Of a stretch of DNA of 6,697 nucleotides, positions 6,005 to 6,697 are shown piece by piece. The stretch is taken from assembly GCA_900766575.1 (NCBI GenBank), contig CAAFVW010000057.1:1-6697 (forward strand), read 5' to 3'. How positions within the stretch are numbered: the stretch's first letter is position 1; every line of letters begins with the position of its first letter. The translations under genes were made by a program, and so were the position numbers. Origin of the DNA: Lachnospiraceae bacterium (GTDB lineage: Bacteria > Bacillota > Clostridia > Lachnospirales > Lachnospiraceae). The notes below the pieces were generated by a model. It saw only the letters and a list, made by a program, of their open reading frames with translations, was not told the DNA's origin and made no database searches.

Positions 6005-6405
6005 GCCCCACCTCCTTCATGATAACGCATCTTGACATACTTCTTCCACTCGACACAGGGGATAAAATTCTTCATTGAAAAGTCTTCCACGTGACGTTCG
6101 TGTACAACGGCCACAAGGGAACCATCAGAAGAAAAATCATGGATAATACGGTCCAATAACACCTCTATTACAGAGGAGTTATCCCCGCTAATATAGTAGT
6201 TATCTATGCAATTGTTTGTCAAGGTCATTTTCACGGGCATGAATCCCAACACCCTTTGCTCATCCATGGCAATGTACCAGACATGGTTACGCGTCGTTTT
6301 GAAAGGGTAATTATTATTTTGCCGCAATACGGCCGGGTTCATTACCAAAGGCGCGACAAGGTCAAAAAGCCGACCGTCCAATCCTTGTAACTTCAGAATG
6401 TTCAT
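6001..6405 (-). CDS. Minimal GNAT-like acyltransferase, first gene of the PP-loop/ParB cassette
   Basis: The 134-aa protein follows the GNAT strand/helix order: HVWYIAMDEQ (41-50) and VLGFMPVKM (52-60) as beta strands, IDNYYISG (67-74) as beta4, VIEVLLDRIIHDF (79-91) as the helix after the CoA-binding region, then SLVAVVHERHVEDFSMKNFI (96-115), like the usual 'valv...N..a..fY.k.GF' end. The canonical R/Q-x-x-G-x-G/A acetyl-CoA loop is not clear (SGDNSS at 73-78 sits there), so activity is uncertain. At 134 aa it is near the lower size limit of the fold. The ATG at 6405 follows TTGGAATC; no start further upstream is compelling. Its last codons (HEGGGA) contain the ribosome binding site of the PP-loop gene, and its stop overlaps that start. 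It may acylate the same target, a partner protein or a small molecule. The fold is moderately supported and the function unknown. Confidence 0.72.
   Translation of the reverse strand: MNILKLQGLDGRLFDLVAPLVMNPAVLRQNNNYPFKTTRNHVWYIAMDEQRVLGFMPVKMTLTNNCIDNYYISGDNSSVIEVLLDRIIHDFSSDGSLVAVVHERHVEDFSMKNFIPCVEWKKYVKMRYHEGGGA
6010..6017 (-). promoter_or_regulatory. Strong Shine-Dalgarno for the PP-loop gene, inside the GNAT gene end
   Basis: AAGGAGGT lies on the minus strand 5 nt before the first ATG (6004) and 8 nt before the second (6001). It is a near-perfect anti-16S match. Such sites are rare in Bacteroidota, where initiation usually relies on AT-rich leaders. It supports the start in the ATGATG cluster and close translational coupling with the GNAT gene, whose residues EGGG it encodes. 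Confidence 0.65.
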
Positions 6406-6467
6406 GATTCCAATCCGTTATTACTAAAAATCGAATGTGTACCTATTATGCGTTTGTCCATGATTTC

Positions 6468-6483
6468 CGGCATTATCATGCCG
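6468..6483. repeat. 16-bp inverted repeat upstream of the GNAT gene
   Basis: CGGCAT and ATGCCG form perfect 6-bp arms around a 4-nt spacer (TATC on the plus strand). It sits about 63 bp before the GNAT start. No T-run follows on either strand, so it is not a standard terminator. Its place suits an operator for the cassette or a small mRNA hairpin. Confidence 0.4.
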
Positions 6484-6491
6484 CAAGCACG

Positions 6492-6671
6492 TTACAAATG
6501 ACTATCCGCAAACATGGATATCAATGGGGACGGGAATGATACCTCCTGAGTTTCCAAAAGGGAGAAAAACATAAGAATGAACAATAATGCCACGGGAACG
6601 ATCTCCACACCCCATTCCCCTATCAGCTCAAAAGTCACGTGCAGGTCACATACCCTTCTTTCCGAAAACAT
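6492..6671 (-). CDS. Doubtful small ORF with one hydrophobic segment
   Basis: This minus-strand frame runs from ATG at 6671 to TAA at 6492 and gives 59 aa. The frame is also open upstream to the window edge, so the true start may lie outside. The predicted product has a charged start (MFSERR) and a hydrophobic run EIVPVALLFILMFFSLL that could be one membrane helix. No Shine-Dalgarno or recognisable domain was seen, and an open frame of this length can occur by chance. If real, it is an upstream gene about 86 bp before the GNAT gene, perhaps the end of a longer protein. Confidence 0.22.
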   Translation of the reverse strand: MFSERRVCDLHVTFELIGEWGVEIVPVALLFILMFFSLLETQEVSFPSPLISMFADSHL

Positions 6672-6697
6672 ATGACCGGAAAGGCAGGAGCAGAGAA

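Larger units (their letters stand above)
6406..6697 (-). other. Leader or intergenic region upstream of the GNAT gene
   Basis: These 292 bases hold no confident gene. A minus-strand frame is open from the window edge to 6492 (listed separately as a doubtful small ORF), and a 16-bp inverted repeat lies at 6468-6483. No exact TAnnTTTG promoter was found on the minus strand, only near matches such as TATGTTTT. The promoter of the cassette may therefore be weak, atypical or beyond the window. Confidence 0.5.

Noticed and set aside
5423..6022. Plus-strand 199-aa open frame
   Set aside because: It lies antisense inside the PP-loop gene, which has clear conserved motifs. The plus-strand product has no recognisable domain.

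Overview
The window looks like Bacteroidota (Bacteroidales) DNA, probably an accessory or island-type stretch. The signs are a TonB-dependent receptor with a carboxypeptidase-regulatory-like N-terminal domain, AT-rich start regions mostly without Shine-Dalgarno sequences, a match to the Bacteroides -33/-7 promoter (TTG, 20 nt, TAnnTTTG), and the 3' end of a tandem helix-turn-helix protein of the excisionase-like kind common in Bacteroides. All six substantial genes lie on the minus strand. Only the fragment at the left edge is on the plus strand. No tRNA, rRNA, CRISPR array, IS element or complete integrase was seen.

Layout in transcription order, right to left. (1) 6697-6406: a leader of about 290 bases with a doubtful small ORF and a 16-bp inverted repeat. 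(2) 6405-4197: a tight three-gene cassette. It encodes a minimal GNAT-like acyltransferase (134 aa), a PP-loop ATPase of the PAPS-reductase/DUF3440 (IbrA-like) family (426 aa) and a ParB/Srx-fold protein (IbrB-like, 176 aa). Both junctions are 4-nt stop/start overlaps (ATGA and GTGA), and a strong AAGGAGGT lies just before the PP-loop start. (3) 4196-4091: a short gap with a Bacteroides-type promoter very close to the next start. (4) 4090-266: a metal-handling operon. It encodes a small membrane-anchored His/Cys-rich periplasmic protein (110 aa), a ZnuD-like TonB-dependent outer-membrane receptor (778 aa) and a His-containing lipoprotein (338 aa), and it ends in a clear intrinsic terminator at 225-199. 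(5) 124-2: the convergent 3' end of the HTH gene.

Roles. In the second operon, the receptor probably imports a metal ion (zinc the first guess) or a metal complex across the outer membrane. The lipoprotein may act as its capture partner, and the His/Cys-rich protein may bind or sense the metal in the periplasm. The first operon is the less understood part. The PP-loop/ParB pair resembles E. coli IbrA/IbrB, known as regulators of eib genes but of unknown biochemistry. Here the pair is joined to an acyltransferase in one translationally coupled unit, which suggests one modification or regulatory pathway. That link is inference; no substrate can be read from the sequence.
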